Assembly (NCBI GenBank): GCA_050250875.1
Contig: JBFWNV010000012.1
Coordinates: 42,855-106,854, forward strand
Origin: CAWAYR01 sp050250875
Lineage (GTDB): Bacteria; Acidobacteriota; Vicinamibacteria; Vicinamibacterales; UBA2999
Length of the DNA: 64,000 nucleotides
Reading direction: 5' to 3'
Shown: piece by piece, positions 1 to 8,900 of the stretch
Layout of the letters: every line of letters begins with the position of its first letter
How positions within the stretch are numbered: position 1 is the first letter of the stretch
The notes under the pieces: model-generated
Seen by the model: only the letters and a program-made list of their open reading frames with translations
What the model was told of the DNA's origin: nothing
The model's database searches: none
Translations under genes and position numbers: made by a program

Positions 1-1
1 G

Positions 2-1129
2 GATCCACCCTATGAGCGCCCTCCGTTGTCGAAGCAGTATTTGCGGGGTGAGACGCCGTTCGAGAAGGCGCTGGTCCGTCCTGCCACCTTCTACGCTGAG
101 CATCGCATCGAGACCCTCTTTGGTGTGCGCGCAACGCGCGTCGACCCACCTGGACGGGTCGTGCACCTCGAGACGGGGCGGCGCGTGCCGTATGACAGAC
201 TGCTCATAGCAACGGGCGTGCGGAACCGCCGGCCACCCATCCCTGGCCTGGAACTCGACGGCGTGCTCGATCTCCGCTCGGTGGGTGACGCGGATGCCCT
301 TCGCCGCCACATCGCGGCCGGTAAGCGAGCCGTCGTGATCGGCATGGGTTTCATCGGCTGCGAGGTGGCGGCGTCGCTTCGCCAGATGGGCGTCGAAGTC
401 GTCGCCATCGAGTCTTCGCCGGCGCCGCTCTTTCGTGTGCTCGGCGAGGAGGTGGGAATGGTCGTCGCCTCGATTCACCGCGATCAGGGTGTCGAGACGA
501 TCTTCGACGATCTCGTGGTGCGCGTCGAGGGACATGGTCGAGTCGAACGCGTGATCACGAAGCGTGGTCGACGCGTCGAATGCGATTTCGCCGTCGTTGG
601 CGTCGGTGTCGACCCGGTCGTCGACTTCCTTGCCGACAGCGGCATCGGTGTCGACAACGGGATTCTGGTCGACGAGTATTGCCGTTCCACGGTCGAAGGC
701 GTCTACGCCGCGGGCGATGTCGCAAACCACACCCATCCCGTGTTCGGGCGGCGCATGCGCGTCGAGCACTGGCAGAACGCCATGCAACAGGGCGCCGCGG
801 CAGCCCGGAGCATGCTCGGCACGGCCGGTCCGTACGACGCGATCCACTGGTTCTGGTCGGATCAATACGACGCCAACGTGCAGTACGCGGGGTTCCACCG
901 CGAGTGGGACCGACTGGTCATACGGGGCAGCCCCGAGCGTCGAAGCTTCGTGGCCTTCTATCTGAATCAGGGCCGGATCGACGCGGTGGTCGCGCTCAAT
1001 CGGGGGAAGGATGTGCGGCGCGCGATACCGCTGATTCGGTCTCGTGAAGCCGTGGATCCCGCGCGATTGAAGGACGAGGAGGTCGATCTACGCAGGCTCG
1101 CGCCGGCCCACGCGAATGGCGATCAGTGA
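2..1129 (+). CDS. NAD(P)/FAD-dependent ferredoxin reductase, 5' end cut off by window edge
   Basis: FAD-dependent pyridine-nucleotide oxidoreductase of the ferredoxin/rubredoxin reductase type, which would pass electrons from NAD(P)H to a ferredoxin. The frame is already open at base 2 and reads PPYERPPLSK, the usual motif about 45 residues into this family, so the FAD-binding N-terminus lies outside the window. A second Rossmann motif (GMGFIGCEVA) is near base 345. The FAD-site motif EGVYAAGDVA is near base 700. A C-terminal reductase domain with WFWSDQYD follows. An internal TTG at base 26 could be mistaken for the start, but the family motif continues upstream of it. No ferredoxin or oxygenase partner is visible downstream, so the redox partner is unknown. 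Confidence 0.9.
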   Translation, partial: DPPYERPPLSKQYLRGETPFEKALVRPATFYAEHRIETLFGVRATRVDPPGRVVHLETGRRVPYDRLLIATGVRNRRPPIPGLELDGVLDLRSVGDADALRRHIAAGKRAVVIGMGFIGCEVAASLRQMGVEVVAIESSPAPLFRVLGEEVGMVVASIHRDQGVETIFDDLVVRVEGHGRVERVITKRGRRVECDFAVVGVGVDPVVDFLADSGIGVDNGILVDEYCRSTVEGVYAAGDVANHTHPVFGRRMRVEHWQNAMQQGAAAARSMLGTAGPYDAIHWFWSDQYDANVQYAGFHREWDRLVIRGSPERRSFVAFYLNQGRIDAVVALNRGKDVRRAIPLIRSREAVDPARLKDEEVDLRRLAPAHANGDQ

Positions 1130-1277
1130 TCGGCCATCTCGGTGGGAGGGAACCGACCGTCGAGTGTGCGTCGAGTGACCGGGACGAGCGTGCAACGGGG
1201 AGGTGGCCTTCGCCGTGAGCGGGATCGCTTGTGTCTGAGGCCGACGTCGGGCCACCGAAGGGGAACAGATCGATGCC

Positions 1278-1646
1278 ATGCTGAAACTGAAGCGGGCCTA
1301 CGAGCCGGCAACGCACGCTGACGGAACGCGCATTCTCGTCGAACGTCTGTGGCCCCGCGGTCTCTCGAAGGAAGCACTCCGCATCGACGCGTGGCTCAAG
1401 AATGCCGCTCCGAGCACCGAACTGCGACAGTGGTTCAGCCACGATCCGGACAAGTGGCCGAGGTTTCGCGCTCGATACGTTCGGGAGCTCGACTCCAGGC
1501 CAGAGGCGTGGCGCCCTATCGTGGCGGCGGCGCGTCGGGGCACGGTCACGCTCGTCTACAGTTCACGCGACACGGAGCACAACAATGCGGTCGCGCTCAA
1601 AGACTACCTGCAGCCGAAGCTTCGCCGGCGGCCTCAGGCCAGGTAG
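1278..1646 (+). CDS. DUF488 family protein (YeaO-like)
   Basis: Small protein of 122 residues matching the DUF488/YeaO family: RILVERLWPRG near residues 18-28, a central WFSHDP, and a C-terminal VTLVYSSRDTEHNNA. The family's biochemical function is not established, though some members lie beside stress or haem-related genes. The start at 1278 (ATGCTGAAACTG) follows GGGGAACAG at a usable distance; an upstream in-frame start is absent. Length is normal for the family, so the gene looks intact. Its stop is immediately followed by the remnant of a DNA glycosylase gene, and nothing suggests a functional operon. Confidence 0.85.
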   Translation: MLKLKRAYEPATHADGTRILVERLWPRGLSKEALRIDAWLKNAAPSTELRQWFSHDPDKWPRFRARYVRELDSRPEAWRPIVAAARRGTVTLVYSSRDTEHNNAVALKDYLQPKLRRRPQAR

Positions 1647-1815
1647 TCGACCGGACGCACGCTGACGATGCCGCGGCTGTGACGCAGCTGCTTCAACGAC
1701 GGGGCGTCGGGCGGTGGACGTCCGCGTACGCATTGCTGGGAGGACTCGGGCGCCTGCACGTGTTCCCTGGGGACGATGTCGGAGCTCAGAAGAGCCAGGC
1801 TCGGTGGCTGGGTCG
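1646..1815 (+). pseudogene. Remnant of an AlkA-type (HhH-GPD) DNA glycosylase
   Basis: Reading in the frame that begins at base 1646 gives RRGVGRWTSAYALLGGLG followed by RLHVFPGDDVGAQKS and ARWLG. This is the helix-hairpin-helix plus GPD-loop region of DNA-3-methyladenine glycosylase II, including the catalytic aspartate of the PGDD segment. No start, N-terminal domain or plausible C-terminus surrounds it, and the frame runs into the repeat at 1844. About 55 residues of a family normally 200-300 long survive. I interpret it as a decayed fragment left by earlier rearrangement. Family recognition is strong; its history is inference. Confidence 0.65.
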
Positions 1816-1843
1816 GTCATCCCGGCTCGGCGGGAGCATGTAC

Positions 1844-1906
1844 GAATCCAGCCATCGGCCGCTTCAGGCATCGCGCGACGCCGTTCGGCGTCGCGACTTG
1901 GCACGA
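1844..1906 (+). repeat. Box-plus-hairpin repeat, copy 1
   Basis: A conserved box at 1844-1879 is followed by a perfect 10-bp hairpin (CGCGACGCCG, 1874-1883, pairing with CGGCGTCGCG, 1886-1895, across TT), then GGCACGA at 1900-1906. A second copy at 3545-3601 shares 25 identical bases (here 1855-1879), the position of the hairpin and the GGCACGA box, but its hairpin has different bases. The two copies are in direct orientation and bracket the IS481 element and the small membrane-protein gene. Confidence 0.65.
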
Positions 1907-2011
1907 ATCCAGCCCGAGGAGCCGACTCACTCCGTTCGTTGGCTTGCTCGCGCCTCACAAGCTCCCTGTTGCTGCACGCAGACCCTACTACGAGACGATC
2001 GGGTCGCTAGC

Positions 2012-2037
2012 TGTCAGTGCTAAACACGTTGTTCATC
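2012..2037 (+). repeat. IS481 left terminal inverted repeat
   Basis: Begins TGTCAGTGCT and continues AAACACGTTGTTCATC. Against the right end, positions 1-3 and 11-26 match exactly while positions 4-10 mostly differ, a common pattern in this family. Confidence 0.9.
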
Positions 2038-2097
2038 CGGAGCGCTCTGCAAAGAATGGAGTTTCCACACAACCGTTCTGCGCAGAGGAGGCCCCGG

Positions 2098-3024
2098 ATG
2101 AAGCTTCATCGTAATGCCAAGAGCACCCCGACCAGCCGCGCGATCATGGTGCAGCGCGTCCTGCACGAGGGGTGGAGCTACGCCGACGCGGCCGACGGGT
2201 TTGCCGTGAGTGTTCGGACCGTCGCGAAATGGGTGCGGCGGTTTCGGGACGGCGGGCGAGCCGCCCTCGAGGACGGGTCGTCGCGTCCCGGCGAGCCGCC
2301 GCATCAGACGCCGGCGGAGACTGTCACGATGATCCGGACGCTCCGGGAGGCCTCGTGGTTACCGGCCTGGCGGATCAGTCGGCTGCTGGGGGCGCCGACC
2401 TCCACGGTGAGCGTGTGGCTGCGCCGCTTGGGGCTGAATCGGCGCCCGGCAGCCCCCGCGCCGCCGGTGCACCGCTACGAGTGGGCGCGTCCGGGCGACC
2501 TGCTCCATCTCGACATCAAACCGTTGGGCCGGTTCCGGCGCATCGGGCATCGCATCCACGGCAATCCCCGGCAGGCGTCCCCGGGCGCGGGCTGGGAATT
2601 TGCCCACGTCGCCGTCGACGACCACTCGCGGGTCGCGCACGTCGAAGTCTTACCCGCCCAGGACGGCGCGCGCTGTACCGCCTTCCTGCACCGCGCGGTC
2701 GCCTGGTTCACCGCCCGCGGCATCCGCTGCCGGCGCGTCCTCAGCGATAACGGCAGTGGGTACGTATCGCGCGTCTTCCGGGCGGCCTGTGCGCAGCTCG
2801 GCCTCACGCCCCGCCGCACGCGCCCGTATACCCCGCGGACCAACGGCAAAGCGGAGCGCTTCATTCAGACGCTGCTGCGCGAATGGGCCTACGCACACGC
2901 CTATCCGACCTCGCAGGTCCGCCGCCACGCCTTACGCGGCTGGCTGCGCTACTACAACCGCGTGCGGCCGCACGCGGCCCTGCACTACCACCCACCCATC
3001 ACTCGACTACAGAGCGCCGCGTGA
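2098..3024 (+). CDS. IS481-family transposase
   Basis: Integrase-fold DDE transposase of 308 residues that would cut and join the ends of the surrounding element. An N-terminal helix-turn-helix (SYADAADGFAVSVRTVAKW) reads into a second winged-helix region. The catalytic core follows: first Asp in LLHLDIKPLG, second Asp in VLSDNGSGY, and Glu in TNGKAERFIQTL, then a C-terminal YYNRVRPHAAL. The ATG at 2098 was chosen because AGAGGAGG lies a few bases upstream and because a start at 2017 would sit inside the left inverted repeat. Length and catalytic residues are complete, so the enzyme should be active. Confidence 0.95.
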   Translation: MKLHRNAKSTPTSRAIMVQRVLHEGWSYADAADGFAVSVRTVAKWVRRFRDGGRAALEDGSSRPGEPPHQTPAETVTMIRTLREASWLPAWRISRLLGAPTSTVSVWLRRLGLNRRPAAPAPPVHRYEWARPGDLLHLDIKPLGRFRRIGHRIHGNPRQASPGAGWEFAHVAVDDHSRVAHVEVLPAQDGARCTAFLHRAVAWFTARGIRCRRVLSDNGSGYVSRVFRAACAQLGLTPRRTRPYTPRTNGKAERFIQTLLREWAYAHAYPTSQVRRHALRGWLRYYNRVRPHAALHYHPPITRLQSAA

Positions 3025-3048
3025 TGAACAACGTGTTTGACTTCAACA
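3023..3048 (-). repeat. IS481 right terminal inverted repeat
   Basis: Read on the minus strand it begins TGTTGAAGTC and continues AAACACGTTGTTCATC. It contains the transposase stop codon and, on the minus strand, supplies the new stop of the interrupted membrane-protein gene. Confidence 0.9.
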
Positions 3049-3504
3049 GCTAGCGGGCGGTGGCGCCCCGGGCGCGCATCGTGGCGGTGCGTCCCAGCCA
3101 GGGCAGGGACCGAGCGCGAGCAAGACCGCCGGGACCAGGCACCAGGCGATCAGGTACACGATGTAGGCGGTCAGCTTGATGCGCAGCGAGAAGTGGCGTT
3201 CGACGACCATCGACAGTGGAACCCCGAGTGTCAGGATGCTGGCGATCAACCAGGCTGAGCCCAGCGCGGACAGCAGGCGGTCGCGGGCGTTCCCGCCGGC
3301 GCGCAGGGAGAGCCAGGCTCCCAGGGCGCCGATGAACGGCGGCGCCAGCAGCCACAGCGGCGCCAGCACGATCGATACGCCATTCCGCGTGAAGAATACC
3401 CAGGGTGGCAACTGCGGCACGCGCAGCGCAACGAACTGCACCGAAAGCGAGACGACGAAGGTAGACAGCGCCGGAGCCCATAGTTGCCGGACACGCATGT
3501 TCAT
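3043..3504 (-). CDS. Small multi-pass membrane protein with IS481 at its 3' end
   Basis: Unrecognised protein of 153 residues with about four hydrophobic segments (near residues 10-28, 45-65, 80-100 and 112-133), so it probably sits in the inner membrane. Its stop codon lies inside the right end of the IS481 element. The final residues read PPASC because codons now run through GCTAGC into the inverted repeat. Joining the two flanks at the duplicated GCTAGC gives a native ending ASDPIVS and a stop at 1988-1990. The insertion therefore replaced only the last few residues and probably did not abolish function. Copy 2 of the box-hairpin repeat lies just upstream of its start. Confidence 0.6.
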   Translation of the reverse strand: MNMRVRQLWAPALSTFVVSLSVQFVALRVPQLPPWVFFTRNGVSIVLAPLWLLAPPFIGALGAWLSLRAGGNARDRLLSALGSAWLIASILTLGVPLSMVVERHFSLRIKLTAYIVYLIAWCLVPAVLLALGPCPGWDAPPRCAPGAPPPASC

Positions 3505-3544
3505 GCCGTCCTCCCTCTCGGGTTGAGGCGGTGCACCCCGGCAG

Positions 3545-3601
3545 GAATCAGCCTTCGGCCGCTTCAGGCATCGCGCGACACCCTCGGTGCCCGAGGCACG
3601 A
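3545..3601 (+). repeat. Box-plus-hairpin repeat, copy 2
   Basis: The box at 3545-3579 matches copy 1 apart from one missing base and one substitution. It is followed by hairpin CCTCGG-TGC-CCGAGG (3582-3596) and by GGCACGA (3595-3601). The hairpin occupies the same place as in copy 1 but pairs with different bases. It lies in the 100-bp gap between the multicopper oxidase stop and the membrane-protein start, where it could also act as a transcription barrier. Confidence 0.6.
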
Positions 3602-3606
3602 TGCCA

Positions 3607-5178
3607 CTACGTCACGCGGAAGTTCCGCATCATCCCCATGTCCTCGTGCTCGAGAATGTGGCAGTGGTAGAGATACAGGCCCGGATGACGCGTGAAGGTG
3701 GCCTGGACGCGAACGGTCTCACCGGGGAGCACGAGCACGGTATCCCGCCACCCGCCGTCCACGATGCCTGCACGCAAGGCATTCGTCGCGCCTCCGCCCG
3801 TGCGATCGATCACTCGGAACTGGCGGCCGTGCATGTGAATGGGATGGGCGGCCTCCATGCCCATCGGGTTCGCCCGATTCTCGAATTCCCAGATCTGCGT
3901 CGATCCCGCGGCCACGGTTTCCTCGGCGGCGACATCGTTCATGGCGAACGTGCGGCCATCGAGTGACCATTCCATCCGCATGAACGTCAGCGGGACGCGC
4001 CGGGTCGGGGCATCGACCCGCAGCGACCACTCCGCGCCGAACGAGGACAGCCGCTCGGGGACACGGAACGCCGGACCTTGCCTCGCGCGCGTGCGCAGGG
4101 TCATCACGCGCTGCGGCGCTCCATTCGGCACGCTCGAACGGCCGCCCATCATGCCCCGCATCCCGCGACCCCTCATGCCCATCATGCCCATCATGCCGAC
4201 GAGGCCGGCGTCGGCTTCGGCGAATGCCTGGCTCTCCAGATGCACGTCCGTGCCGGCCGCCACACCTGTGAGATCCAGCAAGAGGTCGGCGCGCTGGCCG
4301 GGCGCGAGCGTGAGCGCCGGCGGGTGTAGCGGCGTGTCGAGGAGCCCGCCGTCGCCGCCGATCACGGTCATCGGCAAATCACGGCTCCACGCCAGCTTGT
4401 AGATGCGGGCGTTCGACCCGTTCAACAGGCGCACCCGATGCCACGCCGCGTCCACCTCCGTGGTCGGCTGCGGCTGGCCGTTCACGAGCACGCGGTCGCC
4501 GAGAAAGCCGTTCATCATCTCCATCATGACGCCGCCGTGGAAGACCAGCTGGTTGCGGGCGTCGAACTGGCGATCCTGGATCACGCAGAGGAGCTCGGTT
4601 CCCCCGGAGGGCAGCGCCAGCTGCGCTTCTTCGTCGTCCTGTACCAGCAGCAGGCCAGCCAGGCCCTGATACACCTGTGCGCCCGTGCGCATGTGCGGGT
4701 GCGGGTGATACCAGTAGGTGCCCGCGCGGTTGGTCACCTCGAACTCGTACACGTACTCGCGACCGTGGCCGACGGCCAGACGGGGATGGCCGTCGGCGCG
4801 CTCGGGCACGTCCAGACCGTGCCAGTGGACGATCGAGTCTTCGGGGAGCTGGTTGGCGAAGCGCACCCGCACCGTCTGCCCACGACGAAGGCGGATCACG
4901 GGGCCGAGGTAGGACCCGGGCAGCGTCTCGAGCGTGTCGGCCGGGCCCTTGAGCAGGCGGCCCGTGAAGCGCCAGACGCGTGTCGGCGCCCCGGGCAGCA
5001 CCGCCATTTCGTCGGGAGCCGCGGTCAACAGCAACTCGACGTCGGGCACGAACCCGGCGCCGGACGTGGGTTGCGGCAGGAACGCGCCAGGGCGCGCGCT
5101 GGCGGCCGGCCCCCGGCAGGCGGCGGCGCCGCCGAGGGCGGAGAGGCTCAGCAGGCGAAAGAGTTCACGGCGATCCAT
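3607..5178 (-). CDS. Methionine-rich multicopper oxidase (CueO/CotA/FtsP-like)
   Basis: Exported three-cupredoxin-domain oxidase of 523 residues, probably oxidising Cu(I) or metals with O2. Copper ligands are visible: HWHG at 118-121, HPHPH at 158-162, HPIHMHG in the third domain and HCHILEH at 505-511. A methionine-rich insert (GMMGMMGM and MRGMMGG) resembles the copper-binding segment of CueO. The N-terminus MDRRELFRLL followed by GGAAAC looks like a Tat signal with a possible lipobox cysteine at 21. The start at 5178 was preferred over one 31 codons upstream because GGAAAGGGG precedes it at good spacing. A TATGAT hexamer at 5228-5233 on this strand could be its -10 box. It is divergent from the beta-barrel gene. 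Confidence 0.92.
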   Translation of the reverse strand: MDRRELFRLLSLSALGGAAACRGPAASARPGAFLPQPTSGAGFVPDVELLLTAAPDEMAVLPGAPTRVWRFTGRLLKGPADTLETLPGSYLGPVIRLRRGQTVRVRFANQLPEDSIVHWHGLDVPERADGHPRLAVGHGREYVYEFEVTNRAGTYWYHPHPHMRTGAQVYQGLAGLLLVQDDEEAQLALPSGGTELLCVIQDRQFDARNQLVFHGGVMMEMMNGFLGDRVLVNGQPQPTTEVDAAWHRVRLLNGSNARIYKLAWSRDLPMTVIGGDGGLLDTPLHPPALTLAPGQRADLLLDLTGVAAGTDVHLESQAFAEADAGLVGMMGMMGMRGRGMRGMMGGRSSVPNGAPQRVMTLRTRARQGPAFRVPERLSSFGAEWSLRVDAPTRRVPLTFMRMEWSLDGRTFAMNDVAAEETVAAGSTQIWEFENRANPMGMEAAHPIHMHGRQFRVIDRTGGGATNALRAGIVDGGWRDTVLVLPGETVRVQATFTRHPGLYLYHCHILEHEDMGMMRNFRVT

Positions 5179-5343
5179 CTCGTGGCCCCTTTCCGTCGGA
5201 TGACCACCCGACGACTGGTCCCTGTCGATCATACTGATGAAGGCCGTGCGGAACGTGCCACTGGTCGTCATGGCGCTCGGGCCCCAGGACGGGTCGGGGC
5301 GTCCACACGCTCGACCAGGTCGTCGCGTCGAGGAGGAGCATCC

Positions 5344-5925
5344 ATGGGGTCACGCATCCACCTGGCGGCCGTTGCCCTGTCCATGGTCGTGTTCACCGCA
5401 GATCCGGCAGTCGGCCAGGGCTCGACCGGCAGCGTGTCGGTCACCTACACGCTCCTTCGCGATACCGATCGGGATGTCACGTTCGCGCGCGGCGCGGCGG
5501 TGGGCGGAGCGTACCGGCTTCACGAATGGCTCTTCGTAGTCGCCGAGCTCGCGTTCAGCGCCCGTCACGAGGATTTTTCCGCGGTGCAGGGCGGCACATA
5601 CGACTTTCGGTACCAATCGCTTCACGTTGGGCCTCGAGTGGCGCCACTGGCCGGCCGGGTGCAGCCCTACGTCGAGGTGCTGGCCGGCGGGACACGGCTG
5701 GGAATCTGGGAGCGGCGGCTCGACCGGATCGGCGAGTGGGGGACACCCGACTTCTCCCTGCAACCGGGCCTCGGCGTAGACGTCTTCTTGAGCCGACGGC
5801 TCGCCGTACGGGTCGCCGGCGACCTGCGCCTGCTCTTCCGGCATGACCAGCGGTTCGACCGGGACTACCGCACCACGCTCTATCGGTTCAACGCCGGCGT
5901 CGCATTCCACTTCGGCCGCGACTAG
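5344..5925 (+). CDS. Outer-membrane beta-barrel protein
   Basis: Protein of 193 residues with a clear Sec signal peptide (about 1-25, ending AVGQG) and then alternating hydrophobic/polar strands typical of a small porin-like barrel. It ends in FNAGVAFHFGRD, with an aromatic residue near the C-terminus as expected for outer-membrane insertion. The ATG at 5344 follows GAGGAGGAG. No enzymatic motif is seen. It lies divergently from the multicopper oxidase and convergently with the RND pump, so a link to copper or efflux stress is possible but only inferred. The start is internal to a much longer open frame that has no coding character upstream. Confidence 0.7.
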   Translation: MGSRIHLAAVALSMVVFTADPAVGQGSTGSVSVTYTLLRDTDRDVTFARGAAVGGAYRLHEWLFVVAELAFSARHEDFSAVQGGTYDFRYQSLHVGPRVAPLAGRVQPYVEVLAGGTRLGIWERRLDRIGEWGTPDFSLQPGLGVDVFLSRRLAVRVAGDLRLLFRHDQRFDRDYRTTLYRFNAGVAFHFGRD

Positions 5926-5950
5926 CGCGGCGTCGGCGGGCACCCGTGGG

Positions 5951-8900
5951 CTACTCGGCGTGGCCAACGGGCTCGATCGCCACGACGCCCGCGCCGGGAC
6001 CGACGACCGCCGGTTCGCCACGCTCCTGGCGCCTCGCCAGGTAGTAGAGAACCGGCACGGCCATGCGCGAGAGCAGCAGCGACGCCGCCTCGCCGGCCAT
6101 CAGCGAGATGGCCAGGCCCTGGAAGATCGGGTCGAACAGGATGACCGCGGCGCCGGCGATCATCGCCGCGGCGGTGAGGGCCATGGGCCGGAACCGCACC
6201 GCGCCGGCGTCGACCACGGCCTGCGCGAGCGGCAGACCGTCGCGCACCCTCAGCTCGATGAAGTCCACCAGGATGATCGAGTTGCGCACCACGATGCCCG
6301 CGCCGGCGATGAAGCCGATCATCGACGTGGCGCTGAAGAACGCGCCCATCGCCGCGTGCGCCGGCAGGATGCCGACCAGTGAGAACGGGATGGCGGCCAT
6401 GATCGGCAACGGCGTCGTGAACGACTGGAACCAGCCGACCAACAGCACGTAGATCAGCACGAGCACGGCGGCGAACGCCAGGCCGAGATCGCGGAACACC
6501 TCGATCGTCAGCTGCCACTCGCCGTCCCACTTCATCGCATAGCGCGACGAGTCGAACGGCTGCACGGCGTTGAACACCTCGAGCCCATACCCGTCGGGCA
6601 GCCTCAGCCGCCCGATCGGCGCCTGCATCCGGCGGATGGCGTAGACCGGACTTCCGTCCGCTCCCGCCAGGTCGCCGGTCACATAGGTCACCGGCTGCAG
6701 GTTCTTGTGGTACAGGCTCGGCGCTTCCTGCTTCGACTCGACGCGCGTGAGCTCGCCGATCGCGACCGGCCGCGAGCCGCGCAGCCGGATCGATCTGACG
6801 GCTTCGAGGGTGCGGCCCTCGCGGGGGAGGCGGACCACGATCGGCACCTGCTCGCGCGCCCGTTCGTCGTAGACGAGGCCGGCGGAGTCGCCCGAGCCGG
6901 CCATCCGCACGACCGCCGCCACCATCGCCGGTGAGATGCCCGCCGCCGCGGCCTTGTCGTCGTCGACGGCCAGCGAGAGCGTGCGGTACGGGGCTTCGAC
7001 GTGCCAGTCGGTGTCGACCACCCCGTCCGTGTGCTCGAAGATCGACCTGACCTGCGCCGCGACGGCCAGCCGCCGCGCCGGATCCGGCCCGTAGATCTCG
7101 GCGACCAGCGTCTGCAGGACGGGCGGGCCCGGCGGCACTTCCGCCACCTGGATGGTGGCGCCGAATCGCGTCGCGATCGGCGCCAGCCGCCGGCGTACGC
7201 GTCCGGCCACGTCGTGGCTCTGTACCGCGCGATCGCCCTTCGGCGCCAGGTTCACCTGCAGATCGGCGAGGTGCGGCGCGCGCCGCAGGAAGTAGTGCCG
7301 CACGAGGCCGTTGAAGTTGTAGGGACCCGACACGCCCACGTACTGCTGCACGCTGACGACCGTGTCGTCCTCGACGATGGCCGAGGCCAGCGCCGCCGCC
7401 ACCCGCGCCGTCGTCTCCAGTGCGGCGCCCTCGGGCATGTCCACCATCACCTGGAACTCACGCTTGTCGTCGAACGGCATCATCTTCAGCTTCACCCGTT
7501 CGAGTGGCACCAGCGCGACGGCCGCCAGCAGCAGCGACGCCACCCCCGTCAGGAAGATCGCCCGCCGCCTGGCGTCGGCGATGAGCGACCCCATCACCCG
7601 GCGATAGAGTCGCGTCGGGCGGTCCTCCGTGCGGTCGCCATGGGGCGCCGCCGGCGCCAGCAGCCGGACGGCGGCCCACGGCGTCACCACGAAGGCGACC
7701 GCCAGCGAGAACACCATCGCCGCCGACGCGCCTACCGGAATCGGCCGCATGTAGGGCCCCGACATTCCGCTGACGAAGGCCATCGGCAGGATCGCCGCCA
7801 CGACGGCCAGCGTGGCCAGGATCGTCGGGTTGCCCACTTCGTCGATGGCGCGGATCGCGGTCGCCGCCAGCCCGCCCGGACTCCCGCCGCTCATCCGCGC
7901 GTGGCGGACGATGTTCTCCACCACGACGATCGCGTCGTCGACCAGGATGCCGATGGAGAAGATCAGCGCGAACAGCGTGATGCGGTTCAGCGTGTAGCCA
8001 TGGAGATAGAACACGAACAGCGTCAGGGCGAGCGTGACCGGGATGGCGATCAGCACCACCGCGGCCTCGCGGCGGCCGAGGGTCAGCCAGACGAGCGCCG
8101 AGACCGAGAGCGTCGAGAGCAGCATGTGCCACAGGAGCTCGTTGCTCTTCTCGGCGGCGGTCTCGCCGTAGTTGCGGGTGACGGTGAGGTGCACGTCGGC
8201 CGGGACGAGCGATCCCTCGAGCGTCGCGAGCTTGTCGGCGACGCGGCGGGCGACATCGGTGGCGTTGGTGCCTTTCCGCTTGGCCACCGCGACGGTGACG
8301 GCCGGACGGGGGCCGGACGCCCTCGACTGGAACACGACGTGCGACGTGGGCTCGGCGTCGCCATCGACGACCTCCGCCACGTCGCGCACCAGCACGGGGC
8401 GCCCGCGTGCAGAGGTCACGACCGTGTCGCGCAGGTCGTCGGCGGTGCGCAGGCGGCGCCCGGCTTCGAGGCCCGTCGTCAGCCCGCCCCCGACGGGCCC
8501 CGACGCGGTGTCCCGCACGTTGGTGCCGACAATCGCCTGGTGCACCGCGAGCGGATCGAGGTCGTAGGCGGCCAGCCTGGCGGGATCGATGTCGACGCGC
8601 ATCTGCCGCGACCGGCCGCCGATGAGGGTCACCTCCGACACGTCGTCGACCTCGGCGATGGCCTCGCGCAGCTGGCCGGCCAGGGCGCGCAGCTGGTCGT
8701 CGCCGTAACGCTCCGACCAGATCGTGACGGCCAGGATGGGCACGTCGTCGATCGCTCGCGCCTTCACCACCGGCCCGACGGCGCCGCGCGGGAGGCGGTC
8801 GGCATTGGCGGCCAGTTTCTGGTTCAGGCGGACGAGCGCCGGCTCCTGCGGCTCGTCGACCTCGAACCGGACGACGATCGTCGCCTGCCCGGGACTCGAC

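Larger units (their letters stand above)
2012..3048 (+). mobile_element. Complete IS481-family insertion sequence with target duplication
   Basis: The element is 1,037 bp, bounded by 26-bp inverted repeats that begin TGT and share AAACACGTTGTTCATC at their inner ends. It is flanked on both sides by GCTAGC (2006-2011 and 3049-3054). That hexamer fits the NCTAGN target duplication known for IS481. It contains one transposase gene whose stop codon lies in the right repeat. Ends and transposase are intact, so this is probably a recent insertion. It entered the 3' end of the membrane-protein gene on the minus strand. Confidence 0.93.

Noticed and set aside
1844..3601. Integron attC sites as the identity of the two repeats
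   Set aside because: No GTTRRRY/RYYYAAC core pair was found at the ends, and the enclosed gene has an unusual orientation for a cassette. Kept only as a generic repeat.
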